Shown: piece by piece, positions 1 to 10,712 of the stretch
Layout of the letters: every line of letters begins with the position of its first letter
Numbering within the stretch: position 1 is the first letter of the stretch
Assembly: GCF_021869535.1 (NCBI RefSeq)
Contig: NW_026262659.1
Coordinates: forward strand, 10,044,001-10,108,000
Origin: Mytilus californianus
Taxonomy: Eukaryota; Mollusca; Bivalvia; Mytilida; Mytilidae
Direction: 5' to 3'
Length of the DNA stretch: 64,000 nt
Translations under genes and position numbers: made by a program
The notes under the pieces: model-generated
Told to the model about the DNA's origin: nothing
The model's input: the letters and a program-made list of their open reading frames with translations, nothing else
Databases searched by the model: none

Positions 1-12
1 CTCGTTTGCCTT

Positions 13-445
13 TAACATATTGTTCAAGGGCTGTAGCTTTAATTAGTTTTGTGTCTTTTGCATGTTTTGACATATGTGTTAAGTTAGGTTTCAACTGATT
101 TGATTTGTTAAGGGCCTCGGTGGCCGAGTGGTCTGGCCTAGATTGTTCAACTACTGTATAATTGAGTTCGAATCCCGCACGTTGCAGGTGCGTCCGACTC
201 CAATCTTAATTGACTAGGATTGTCAGTTGGTCGGTGATTCTCTCCGGGCACTACGGTTTCCTCCATCAAAAAGATAAAGATCGCAATTAAAAGGCGCAAT
301 ATTGCTTAAAGTGATGTTCAACACCAATAAATCAATCAATCAATCAATCAATACTGCATGTTTAATTTAACATATTGTTCTATGGATGTAGCTTTGATAA
401 ATTTGTCTTTTGCATGTTTTAACATATGTGCTCAGTTAGGTTTTA
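13..445. repeat. Duplicated ~85-bp flanks on either side of a SINE
   Basis: Positions 13-97 and 366-445 are two diverged copies of one sequence. Both start at taacatattgttc and contain cttttgcatgtttt and acatatgtg, then a gttaggtt stretch. The SINE at 112-352 lies between them. The copies are far too long for a normal SINE target-site duplication, so this is either an older tandem repeat with a SINE inserted in it or one larger composite repeat. Confidence 0.6.
112..352 (+). mobile_element. tRNA-derived SINE with (ATCA)n tail
   Basis: The head resembles a Leu/Ser-type tRNA. An A-box TGGCCGAGTGG sits at 121-131 and a B-box AGTTCGAATCC at 165-175, matching the RNA polymerase III internal promoter spacing. 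A roughly 150-bp unrelated body follows, ending in an (ATCA)n tail at about 330-352. Box plus body plus simple-repeat tail is the standard SINE layout. It is not a functional tRNA gene, because the 3' acceptor arm is not closed after the B-box. The exact SINE family was not assigned. Confidence 0.8.
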
Positions 446-960
446 ACATAATTTGGCCTTCAAACCATTTTGATTCCAGCGCCACTGATGATTCCTATGT
501 AGACGAAAAACGTGTCTGACGTATTGAATTACCAGCCTGGTATCTTCGATTAGTTTTAACAACCACTGGGTCGATGCAACTGACTGCTGGTGGAAGTTTC
601 GTACCCAAGGGTATCACCAGTCCAGTAGTTAGCAGCTTCATGATAGTTTGCTTTCGCCGTATTTTGTGCATCTTTTCGGAATATTCGGTTTTAATGCTCT
701 CCAACCTTGTAGTTGATTATACTTCCTAACTGTGTTGAATTGCATACCTTGCGTACTAAGTTATAAGCCTGGTACCTTTGATGTGTTTTACAAAAACTAG
801 TTCGATGACACTGTTGGTGGACGTTTTGTCCACTAGGCTATCACAAGCCCAGTAGTCAGCACTTTTGTATTGACATGATATATCATTTAGATGTTCATTT
901 TCTGTAAATTTACTGTTGATGACATACTGAATTATTCGAACATAAATGTTTTGTACCCCT
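446..960. repeat. Two tandem copies of a dispersed repeat
   Basis: Two diverged copies of about 240 bp follow one another (about 510-690 and 730-900). Each carries gcctggta(t/c)ctt, a tcgatg...ctgntggtggan stretch and a tatcacnagnccagtagt(t/c)agcac/g core. The leading portion, with tgatg..tcctatgtagacgaaa, recurs at 29230-29320. No open frame of note is present, and the repeat class is not identified. Confidence 0.5.
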
Positions 961-1308
961 AGGCATAGATTGACTTAGTCGGAATTTTCTGTTTATAATG
1001 CTCTTCCCCTCTGTATTTGATTTTGCCTTCCAACTGTTTTGCGGCTTGTGTAGACAAAACGCGGGACTTTTGATTTGTTTCATAGATTTTTGATAAACCA
1101 TTTGCAAGTAATTGAAAAATAACAATAGGCACCTTTAGTACTTCATCACCGGTTAATCGCTGACAATCTCTTATTACATACACGAAGGTCAACTCTAATA
1201 CGCTATTTTTGCTAATGACCAAAGTGCAATAAAAACATATACAAAATTGTTGATCGGCCTAAGGGTAATAACAATCCACCCATACGACATTATATAAATA
1301 ACACATAG
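961..1308. other. Unassigned AT-rich sequence
   Basis: The short open frames here have no recognisable domain and no splice context. I see nothing that can be supported as a gene or a named repeat. Confidence 0.5.
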
Positions 1309-1421
1309 CTGAGAGGGTGATAGAGCAGATTGTTACCCCGAGAAAACATTGTCAACTGAGGCGAAGCAAAGTTTGACAATGCTTTTTCGAGGGGTAACAA
1401 TCTGCTCTATCACCCTCTCAG
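1309..1421. repeat. Foldback palindrome with GAGGCGAAGC loop
   Basis: The arm ctgagagggtgatagagcag... (1309-1339) is the exact reverse complement of 1391-1421. Pairing continues imperfectly inward through cattgtcaa/ttgacaatg. The unpaired centre carries ctgaggcgaagc at 356-367 of the second kilobase (1356-1367). This is a foldback element or hairpin-forming MITE rather than a gene. The same 12-mer is in the loop of the palindrome at 58141-58251. Confidence 0.85.
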
Positions 1422-3010
1422 ATATCTGTTATTTAATTTATTATACTGAATGTTCTGTTATTACTGTCTATTAATTTTCAAATTCAAAGTAATAAACTAT
1501 GACGTCTTGTGCATAACAACCATCCGTGTTTAGTAAAGCTCACACTTGATTAAGCGTCTCCGTGAAGGGTAATAAGTATTTACCATAGGATAGAGTAAAT
1601 TGTCTCCCTCGTATTAACCAATCAAAATCTGGCATTTTGACATGAAGTATAATAAAACCATATAGACCGCAAGGAAATAATAAGATGCTCGTGAAACAAA
1701 CATACAAGATTGCTACATTGCAGCAATTATGGTAATCTGTACATTATGATCGAAAAACATGCTTGGTATTCAGCTACGGACTTCCATGTAGCTTAAGCAG
1801 ATACTATCGCAAGTTATAAATACATTGATATAAAACATGCAAAATGTAAAAGAAATAGTGCATTGGTATACATTATCATAAATTCAACAACTTATTAACA
1901 CTGTTAATTTCAATTGCCTTTTCACTTTAATTTGTAAAGTATCCCTGAAATGAAATCTTCATCATGCTTGAGTTTTGATTGACCTTAGTGTTTTGGTTGA
2001 CCCAAGTGTTTCTGTAAGCGTTTATTTCAATAGACAATTATCATTCCTTTGTGATTCACCTTTCCTCTTTCTACCATTGGCCGAGTTTGAATGTCCATTT
2101 GATATCTTCCGCCTCTCTTTTAATATCCCTTATCTGAATCAAGGACGTATATTAGATATATGTTAGTTATACGTCCTTGTCTGAAAGAGTCATCGAATGT
2201 TCAAGGAAAATAAAAAGTTGTTCTGTCCTTTCCTAATATATCAACTATTATCTTCATCGCATGTGTCATAAATCACAGTAGTGTGATTGTGTTGATCGTA
2301 TCTATCCAAATAAACTTGAAATACAACGCATCATCAATACAGCAGAATCGGAGAACATCTAATTATCAAATACGACCTGATTCGTGATTTTTCTACTCTC
2401 AAAGTAGTATTGCATGTTTCATTAGAGGATCTAAATATGTTTTTGGCTAGGATTAATGTGACAAATCGAGTTGCTGAGACCGACATTTTTTCAAGGAAGT
2501 GAGTCATAGCGATCCTACATTCCGTAAGCGACGTCAACATTTAGGTTCAGTCTGTGGTTAATTTTTTTTTAAACATCAATAACTTTGTCAAACCTTCATA
2601 GTATTGTCCGAAACATGGACAGAAGCTTTTGTTATTGTTAAAGACAGCATAATTTTGCTTTTTTTTATAATTGGTATTGGCTTTGAAATAGCATTCAGTA
2701 ACTGGGAGTACTCTCAGATCTGTACTTAGTGTCTTTTGTGTTTTTGTTAGTTGTTTTTTGTGCTTTGTTTCCATCTAGGAGTTAAAACCTTTTCGACTGA
2801 TTTGTATACTTGTTGTTTGTTCTTATGTTGTGCTATTACTCCACTACAAAGAAAGCATTTTAAGACGAGATACATAAAATTGGATGATTAGTAACACTCT
2901 TAAAGTAAATATTTTGTGTTCAATAACAACAGTCTTCTCACATGTTTGTCTTCTATCAGAAGTGATATTCCAAGGGGAACAAATACATGCCAGATGATAA
3001 CAATATCAAT
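1422..3010. other. Intergenic, no gene seen
   Basis: AT-rich sequence without a supported exon. A short dispersed-repeat motif (gtttgaatgtcc..ttgatatctt..cgcctctcttt, about 2085-2125) recurs near 4090-4125 and 15150-15190. The open frames at 1975-2166 and on the opposite strand at 2334-2774 have no recognisable domain. Confidence 0.5.
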
Positions 3011-4022
3011 AAACAGCTGCGCCATGAGCGCATGATACGCCCGTCGTCTTGTGTGTGAATTTTTATGCAATAAGCATAAATAGTTTCTGACATACGGCGT
3101 GACATGCGAAAACCCCCTTTTTTTTTTTACAAAAAACTCAATATCTCTAAAGTAAAATTTTGAATTAAAACCAAAAAGTATACAGATCTATAGATTAATA
3201 TAACTAAGAAGTGTGTAAAATTTTAAGCAATAATCATAAATCGTTTTTGAGATACGGCGCGACATGTGAAACCCCCCCCCCCCCCCCCCCTTTAAAAAAA
3301 AAAAAAATTAATATCTCAAAAATTAAATTTTGAATCAAAACCAAAAAGTATACAGATCTTTAGATTAATATAACTAAGAAGTGTGTAAAATTTTAAGCAA
3401 TAATCATAAATCGTTTTTGAGATACGGCGCGACATGTAAAAAACCCCTCCCCCTTTTTTTTACAAAATACTCAATAACTCAAAAATAAAATTTTGAATCA
3501 TCACCAAAAAGTATACAGATCTTAAGGTTAATATAACTAAGAAGTGTGTAAAGTTTTAAGCAATAATCATGAACTGTTTTTGAGATACGGCGCAACATGT
3601 GAAAAACCCCTCCCCCTTTTTTAACAAAATACTCAATATCTATAAAATAAAATTTTGAATCATCACCAAAAAGTATACAGATCTTAAGATTAATATAACT
3701 AAGAAGTGTGTAAAGTTTTAAGCAATAATCATAAATTGTTTTTGAGATACGGCGCGACATGTGAAAAAAAAACACACACCTGTTTTAGTTACTAAGTCCC
3801 GTAACTCAAAAAGTTTTAATCTTATTTTCACCAAAAAGTATACAGATCGTTTGACCATCATAAGAAACAACTATGTTAAGTTTCGTGAAATTTGAATAAG
3901 TCATTCTCCAGTTACGGTGCGACATGTTTACGCCGGACAGACAGACAGACAGACAGACGGACGGACGCCGGATATTTGTATACCATAATACGTCCCGTCA
4001 AAAATTTGACGGGCGTATAAAA
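3011..4022 (+). mobile_element. Pearl-like tandem-core element, TACGCCCGTC family
   Basis: It begins with aaacagctgcgccatgagcg and holds about five tandem units of roughly 160-175 bp (each with a tcataaat.gtttttgagatacggcg core and an accaaaaagtatacagatc core). A (GACA/GACG)n run at about 3932-3968 follows, and it ends in a hairpin whose stem is cgtc..aaatttgacgggcgta (about 3985-4018). Tandem core, tetranucleotide run and terminal hairpin are the layout known for bivalve 'pearl' elements, later linked to Helitron-type transposition. The second copy is at 24514-26864. A poly(C) run lies at about 3271-3290. Confidence 0.7.
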
Positions 4023-4335
4023 ACGAATATATAACTTCTCAGCGAGCAATTAAGAATTTCCCAATCAAAATCAAGTTCCAGATGAATGATATATCGAATG
4101 TTCCTTTGGTGTCTTTCGCCTCTCTTTTCCATCTATCGGTCTTGTCTTTTACCTTTAACTTGTAGATTAAATGTTCATTCATAGACTTTTGTAGTTTTTA
4201 TGACCTTTTTGAAGATTGCTAAATGTCTTAAGGAATCATTAAATTATTGAACACAGTGACTCTTCAATTAACTATATCGTACAGGCCAAAACAAAAGATG
4301 CTTAATTGGAATGTTGCCATGTGAATTGACAATAA
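4023..4335. other. Spacer, no gene seen
   Basis: AT-rich spacer. It contains another copy of the short repeat motif gaatgttcctttggtgtctt (about 4097). Confidence 0.4.
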
Positions 4336-5332
4336 ACTGTTAACACAGAGATATGTCTCGCCTATTTGTTATTTTGATAATGCAAATGTTGAAATTAAAA
4401 TAGCAATACTTTAACATGTACAATGTAAGTTATGCAAATATTCAAAGTCAATGACCCATGACTGAAGGTACATGTAGGGCTAAATAATCTCCATGGAAAT
4501 GAGATGTGCCAATGCTAATACAACTGCAAACCAAATACCATTGACTTTTCATAAGTCGTTCCCTTTAAACAAACCTTAACACAAACATTAACTTGTAAAC
4601 TATGTAAAAGTTTCAAAGTCAATGAACCATAATTAGGGGGTGGGGTTATATAATCTCCATGGAAATGAAACTTGCAAATGCCAATACATTTGCATACCGA
4701 ATATCATTGACTTAACATAAGTGGTTCATCTTAAACTGACCTAATCACAAACTAATACATGTAAACTAAGTAAAAGTTTCAAAGTCAATAGACCACGACT
4801 GAGGGGTAAGGACCAAATATTCTTCATGGGAATGAGATGTGCTAATGCTTATACAACTGCAAACCAATTATCATTGACCTACCACTAGTGGTTCCCCTTA
4901 AACTGACCTAATCACAAACTAATACATGAAAACTAAGCAAAGTTTCAAAGTCAGTAGACCTTGACTGAGGGGGCGGGGCCAAAGAATCTCCATGGTAATG
5001 AGATGTGCCAATGCTAATAAAATTGCATACCAAATATCATTGACCTACCACTAGTGGTTCCCCATAAACTGACCTAATCACAAACTAATACATGTAAACT
5101 AAGCAAAGTTTCAAAGTCAATAGATGTTGACTGTGGGGACGGGGCCAAATAATCTCCATGGTAATGAGATGTGCCAATGCTAATACAACTGCAGACCAAA
5201 CATCACTGACCTACCACTAGTGGTTCACCATGAACTAGACCTAATCACAAACTAATACATTGTTGACGCCTCCGCCGCCGGAATCAGCATACCTATGTCT
5301 CGCTTTTTGACTCCGTCAAGGCGAGACAAAAA
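4336..5332 (+). mobile_element. Pearl-like tandem-core element, TGTCTCGCC family
   Basis: It starts near atatgtctcgcctatttg and contains five or six tandem units of about 165-180 bp. Each has gtttcaaagtcaatagac, aatctccatggnaatgagat and a tgacctaccactagtggttc block. It ends with a GC-rich cgcctccgccgccgg stretch and the hairpin tgtctcgc...gcgagaca (about 5296-5327). Related copies are at 7809-8586 and 18322-19297. It is non-coding and non-autonomous. Confidence 0.7.
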
Positions 5333-7808
5333 CCCAAAGTCAACATTTGAGTTATTTTATTACAACAAATAACACAAAATCATGATCAGTTTCTCCTGCA
5401 ACTGTTATACAAAACTATAACCAGATTACTTTCTGTTAAAGGAACTAAAATACATTATACATACATATCTTTGTACTTATTTTGACTGTTTTCACACACA
5501 AAAATATAAAAAAAAAAAAAACATATTTTATGTATCAATTCAGATCAAACAAATTTGGACATATACTTCTTAAGTTCTCATTCTTAAGATCAAACTTCAA
5601 ACAATTAATCCACAAATCTATTTCATAGTTATGTAAAAAGGGATAATTTTATATAAATAGAGACAATTCAGTCAAACAGTCTGTAGGCACAGACGTTTGA
5701 AGCTTATCATCTAACAACAGAAAGTAAAAAACTTGGCAATACTGTTAGGTACAAACCATAAGAACTTGCAAACAAATCTATATTTAGAAAATTGACTATC
5801 TGTTTATAGCAGATATGCTACTGATTTACTTTATCCCAAGGTCAATACATTTTCAACATTTATAAACCACGTCTGGTTTAACTGAACAGTTTCGTCGGCC
5901 CTAATAGATTCTGCTTTAACAGGTTTCACTACATCAAGATAACTAGAATAAGAGAAAAAGGATATGCAAATAAGATTACTTAAGAAATCTGAATGGACAT
6001 CCAACTTCTCAATAGGCTTGAAAACATTAAGCGCCTTTACAACTCCTTACAATATGTAGAGGAAGTATCATCATTATCATAGACATATTTTTTTACAATG
6101 TCTTCATTTTGATTGACTAAAGAGGCTCAACACAACACAGGAACATACTTTAACGGGTACCAATCTTCGAATCTTACTCATTTCCTTGCTCTGAGTTTGC
6201 CCATAATTCTATGATAACCAAATAAACACCTCCAGAGAAGGAAGTAAATTCTGATATATCCAGCTGTCAGATTGATTGTAGAAAATCAAATATACGGCTG
6301 ATTGTACCCAGATTTTCTCATCATTCAAACAGAACAAAAATGATACAACAAAAGATAAAAATACAAAAGTATGTCAGTTTTGTGGAAAACAAATAAAATA
6401 GCAAGTCTATTAATACACCAAGTGTATGACCCTCTATATATATATTATGATTCATTGCCCATCAAACTCTTTCAAGAATTTATTACAACCATACGACAAT
6501 TTTCTCTTTTTGTAGAGGAAAGAAATTGAACATGGATTAAAACTAAGTATCCTAAGAACTCCTGGGTTCATCTTGCAGATTGAAAATTCGACGAAATGAA
6601 TCAAGATACCATGATATCTAAGAAGACAAGACAGATCAATTTCATTTTTTTCATTACGAAGACAAGACATCTAGAATAATGTTACTGTAGCATATTGAAA
6701 AGAGCTGACATGATTTTTCTTTCCTTGATGAAAGAATTTAAAAGAAAATTATCAATTAACAATAAATATGCATTAGCAGACTAGTTCAAAAATAATTTGT
6801 TGGTGATGCATAGATGGGATCTACATTGAAGAACTCAAAAGGACATTAAGACGACAAATTGAATCAAACAGAAAAGGATGAACTGTACAAATTCTGGATA
6901 TGATTACCATCATTACACTCATAGGCTCCAAAAAGTAGATGAAAAACTCAGAAGGTAGGACACATGACACCTTCTATTTCTTGATTTACTTTGACAGAAT
7001 TTAAAGTAGATATTTACTTTACTTACTGTAAATGAGTGTTTATGGATTTCTTTCATTTCAGTTGTTGAGTTGTGCAAGAAAAGTTTAAGATTATAGTGGT
7101 GTGCTCCCTCTCAGTCGTCTTAAAATATTGGGCAACCTCAGAATTGAATGTGATTAAATATGAAAACAGGCAGAGTACAATTTCAGTTCCTGGTCAAGAA
7201 TCTATTAAAAATAAGAAGATGAGGCACTTCTCAGTGACCAAAGGACAGGGATGTTTACATCTATACATGATATAGGTCAACATGCAGCCTTCAAACAATG
7301 AGTAAAACTCACATAGAATATAAGCTTTAAATGCCCCTAGGTATGTCATATACTCTTATTCAGTTTTAAAAATCAAATACTAATATCACAACAAAACAGT
7401 AGTTCAACAATTTCATTACCTGAAAAAGATTCTTACAGTACAAATTTGTTATTTTGTCATCAAATCATGATGGAAGATTTCAAGATAAACTATAATTATG
7501 GCAACAAAAATAGAGACAAGACAAGATGATGAATGGAAATACCTTTAAGCCAACCAAGGCATATAAGATAACAATGTAAATATAAGGATAGGAAATATAT
7601 CTATAAGGTGGTTTTGAAAATTACAATAAACATATTTCTTATTGGGACAAATCTAATAAATAATGACTGCCACATTTTTGACTTAGCTGACACTTTTGAC
7701 AGGAGTTGGTGCATTAAACCAGGGTTTATAAATAAAATTACTCATTTTATTGAATTGGATATAACAAATCAAATAAGTGAATTGGAACGTAAAATGGGCT
7801 ATGTAAAA
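5333..7808. other. Long non-coding stretch
   Basis: About 2.5 kb of AT-rich sequence with only short open frames (for example 6452-6670 on the minus strand, and 7072-7275 and 7608-7832 on the plus strand). None shows a domain, repeated motif or convincing splice pair. It lies between two copies of the same pearl-like family. Confidence 0.45.
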
Positions 7809-8586
7809 AAAATTCCCTTTAAACAAACCTAAACACAAACATTAACTTGTAAACTATGTAAAAGTTTCAAAGTCAATGAACCATGATCAGGGGTGGGGCT
7901 ATATAATCTCCATGGTAACGATACTTGCAAATGCCAATACATTTGTATACCAAATATCATTGACTTAACATTAGCAGTTCATCTTAAACTGATCTAATCA
8001 CAAACTAATACATGTAAACTAAGCAAAAGTTTCAATTTCAATAGACAATGACGGAGGGGGAGGGGCCAAATATTCTCCATGGAAATTAGATGTGCTAATG
8101 CTTATACAACTGAACACCAATTAACATTGGCCTACCACTAATGGTTCCCCTTGAACTGACCTAATCACAAACTAATACATGTCAACTTTGCAAAATTTTC
8201 AAAGTCTATAGACCATGACTAAGGGGGCGGAGCCAAATAATCTCCATGGAAATGCGATATGCCAATGTTTATACAACTGCATACCAAATATCATTGACCT
8301 ACCACTAGTGGTTCCCTATAAATTGACCTAATCACAAACTAATACATGTAAACTATGAAAAGTTTCAAAGTCAATAGACCTTGACTGAGGGGGCGGGGCC
8401 AAATAATCTCCATGGTAATGAGATGTGCCAATGCTAATACAACTGCATACCAAATATCATTGACCTACCACTAGTGGTTCACCATGAACTAGACCTAATC
8501 ACAAACTAATACATTGTTGACGCTGCCGACGCCGGAAAGAGCATACCTATGTCTCGGCTTTTTGACTCTGTCAACGCGAGACAAAA
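7809..8586 (+). mobile_element. Pearl-like element, TGTCTCGCC family, 5'-truncated
   Basis: It begins inside a unit (aattccctttaaacaaacct), runs through four tandem units like those at 4336-5332, and ends in cgctgccgacgccgg plus the hairpin tgtctcggctttttgactctgtcaacgcgagaca. The left end of the family is missing. Confidence 0.65.
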
Positions 8587-9533
8587 ATGTATATACTTTG
8601 AAAAACATTTTTTTTGAACTGCCTTCAATGTCTTTTCGAATAATACCATAACACAAACATGACAACTGTGATTAATACAACCGAAATTCTAGATTTCTCC
8701 ATAAATATGCCGTAATATTACATGGAATTAAATTCATATCTTCGATAAGAAACTTGTTTCACAAAAATTAAATAAAACATAAGGTTCTATAAAATAGCAT
8801 GTATTGATCACCTTTATTTTGTTCAAATCTACAACCCCGTTAAAACTTTTTCAATCTCTTCAGTTCAGAACAATAAGCCATCACTAAGCAGGATTAATAT
8901 GGACATTTCTTTACATTTTGAATTTTTTTCAGAATTAAGGAGATCTTACTATATGTGACAAGAGTGTCATGTCTAAAAGATGACTTAAATTATTTGCGGA
9001 TCATAAAGTTTGATTTAGAGTAAAGAAAAGAAGAGCACTTGGAACTTCAAACACACTTTAACAGAGAATTATATTTATTCTTTTGGACACATTTTCATAT
9101 TTTTATATAAACTTAAATTGTTTTTTATTAGAATTTTCTTATATAGTTTGTCTGGACAAATTTTAAGTGAATAATATCATATGGGTTTATCAAAAATATT
9201 TCTTAAAGTTTATCACAAATATATATATATATTATTTAATCAAAGTTAAGTCACAATTTTATTCAACTTTGATTTGTTGCAGGATAGTAGATACAAGCCA
9301 GGTTTATTTCGAATTAGCCTGTGGTATAAATTTGACCTTGAAGGACAAATAATGGCAAAACAGTAAGACTGACCTAGCTACTTACGAAGAGTTCAAATAA
9401 TGTATAAAATGTTGCAACACAATTTATAGTCATACCATAATCTTAATAACATGCATGGAAGAAAGATATTTACCATTATATTTTCATTTATTATGAATCT
9501 GACATAAAAGGATGATAAAACAAGTGAAACTGC
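8587..9533. other. Non-coding spacer
   Basis: AT-rich sequence without supported exons. A short (TA)n run lies near 9221-9232. A minus-strand AATAAA (plus-strand tttatt at 9487-9492) could serve as a distal poly(A) signal for Gene A, but this is weak. Confidence 0.35.
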
Positions 9534-9825
9534 GAGCTACTGCTCACTGATGATACCCCCGCCACAACTGGACAATTTTAATAGTGTAAAAATATGTAAG
9601 TGTTCAGTAAACAGGAAGTTGTTGAGTGATGAATCTGAAAATGCATCACACGGTATAGCTGACTTATATAAACCTTGAAGCCAAATTTCAGAAATCCTTA
9701 TGATGTAGTTCTTGAGGAAGATGCGACGAAAAATATTCATGGGATGGATGGAGGGACTGACGGATGGACGGACAGACAGACAGAAGTAAAAAACAGTATA
9801 CCCCCACTTTTTTAAAGCAGGGTAC
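9534..9825 (+). repeat. Short pearl-like repeat with GACG run
   Basis: A roughly 290-bp repeat starting gagctactgctcactgatga. It has a gggactgacggatggacggacagacagacag run at about 9751-9783 and ends in gtatacccccactttttta. It carries a tetranucleotide run and 3' end of the same general kind as the larger elements, but only a single core unit. Confidence 0.5.
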
Positions 9826-10123
9826 ATGACCATAGAAAAGATAATATTGATAATAAAATCAGATATAACTTTTAAATTACATCTGACAGACATTGCTTTT
9901 AAATTACAAGTATGATTGTACATCAAAAAATTTTTAAGCAAAACAATAACAGACAACAACATTTTATACCAAAACAGATGCAAATACAATATTGATTACA
10001 TAAAATATAAAGTGATACTTCCTATTTGTATCAATTCTGAAACTAAAGTGCATAAATAATGTCAAGTAAACATAATATTCATTGCTTCAGTTCAGTGGAT
10101 ATAAAAATATTTAAAGATATATA

Positions 10124-10329
10124 CTGTGGATTCATTATTAGTCATGGGATATCAATTTTCGTGTATTTCGTTGGTAAAGGTGAACCACGAGTTTTAATGT
10201 TTGATGAAATGCAAATTGTCTAGTCTTGTATGCACACTTAAGAAAAACCACGAAATCAAATACCTACGACAGTACAATTTTTCCTAAATCCACAAAAATT
10301 GTTATCCATGACATTAAATGAATCCACAG
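10124..10329. mobile_element. 206-bp MITE with TA target duplication
   Basis: The inverted termini CTGTGGATTCATT and AATGAATCCACAG are flanked by TA on both sides (10122-10123 and 10330-10331). The interior has no coding potential. A second copy (53603-53815) and a degraded one (about 33105-33240) are in this window. TA duplication plus short TIRs fits a Tc1/mariner-type non-autonomous element. Confidence 0.85.
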
Positions 10330-10560
10330 TAGCATGGACAAATAGATGCTTCAAAGATAACTTGCTCACATGAACAGTGCTTTCAAGTATTAATTTCATA
10401 TAAATGATAACTGTATATCACTTCCATCCTTTTTTCGAGTAACAAAAGTGTTGTTCTAAACAAGTTCAATACTTCAAAAATCATCCCTATGCATACCGTG
10501 TTGTAACTATAACTTCACGCCATTAAGTCTGTAGTGTTGTTACTCCAGTAGCTTCAATAT

Positions 10561-10712
10561 TTACACATAAATTTGTATCATGACCTTTCCTCCTACTGAA
10601 TAGACCACCAGCCATCTGTAGATGACTGAATTTTTATACTTCTGGTAATGATGGTGATAGGCAACTGAACTGTAAAACCGTGGTAGTTTTAATTTTTCCA
10701 AATCTTCTGAAG
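10561..10712 (-). CDS. Gene A possible terminal exon
   Basis: Acceptor gtattttacag, then an open frame SEDLEKLKLPRFYSSVAYHH continuing to a TAA at 10563-10561, about 50 residues. It needs a phase-1 upstream exon, which exon i supplies through a weak donor. No domain is recognised. If correct, the MITE at 10124-10329 lies in the 3' UTR. Confidence 0.4.

Noticed and set aside
112..185. A genuine tRNA-Leu/Ser gene
   Set aside because: A and B boxes are present but the acceptor stem does not close and a SINE body with an (ATCA)n tail follows.
9537..9989. 150-residue minus-strand frame
   Set aside because: It crosses a dispersed repeat with a GACG/GACA run; no domain and no splice context.
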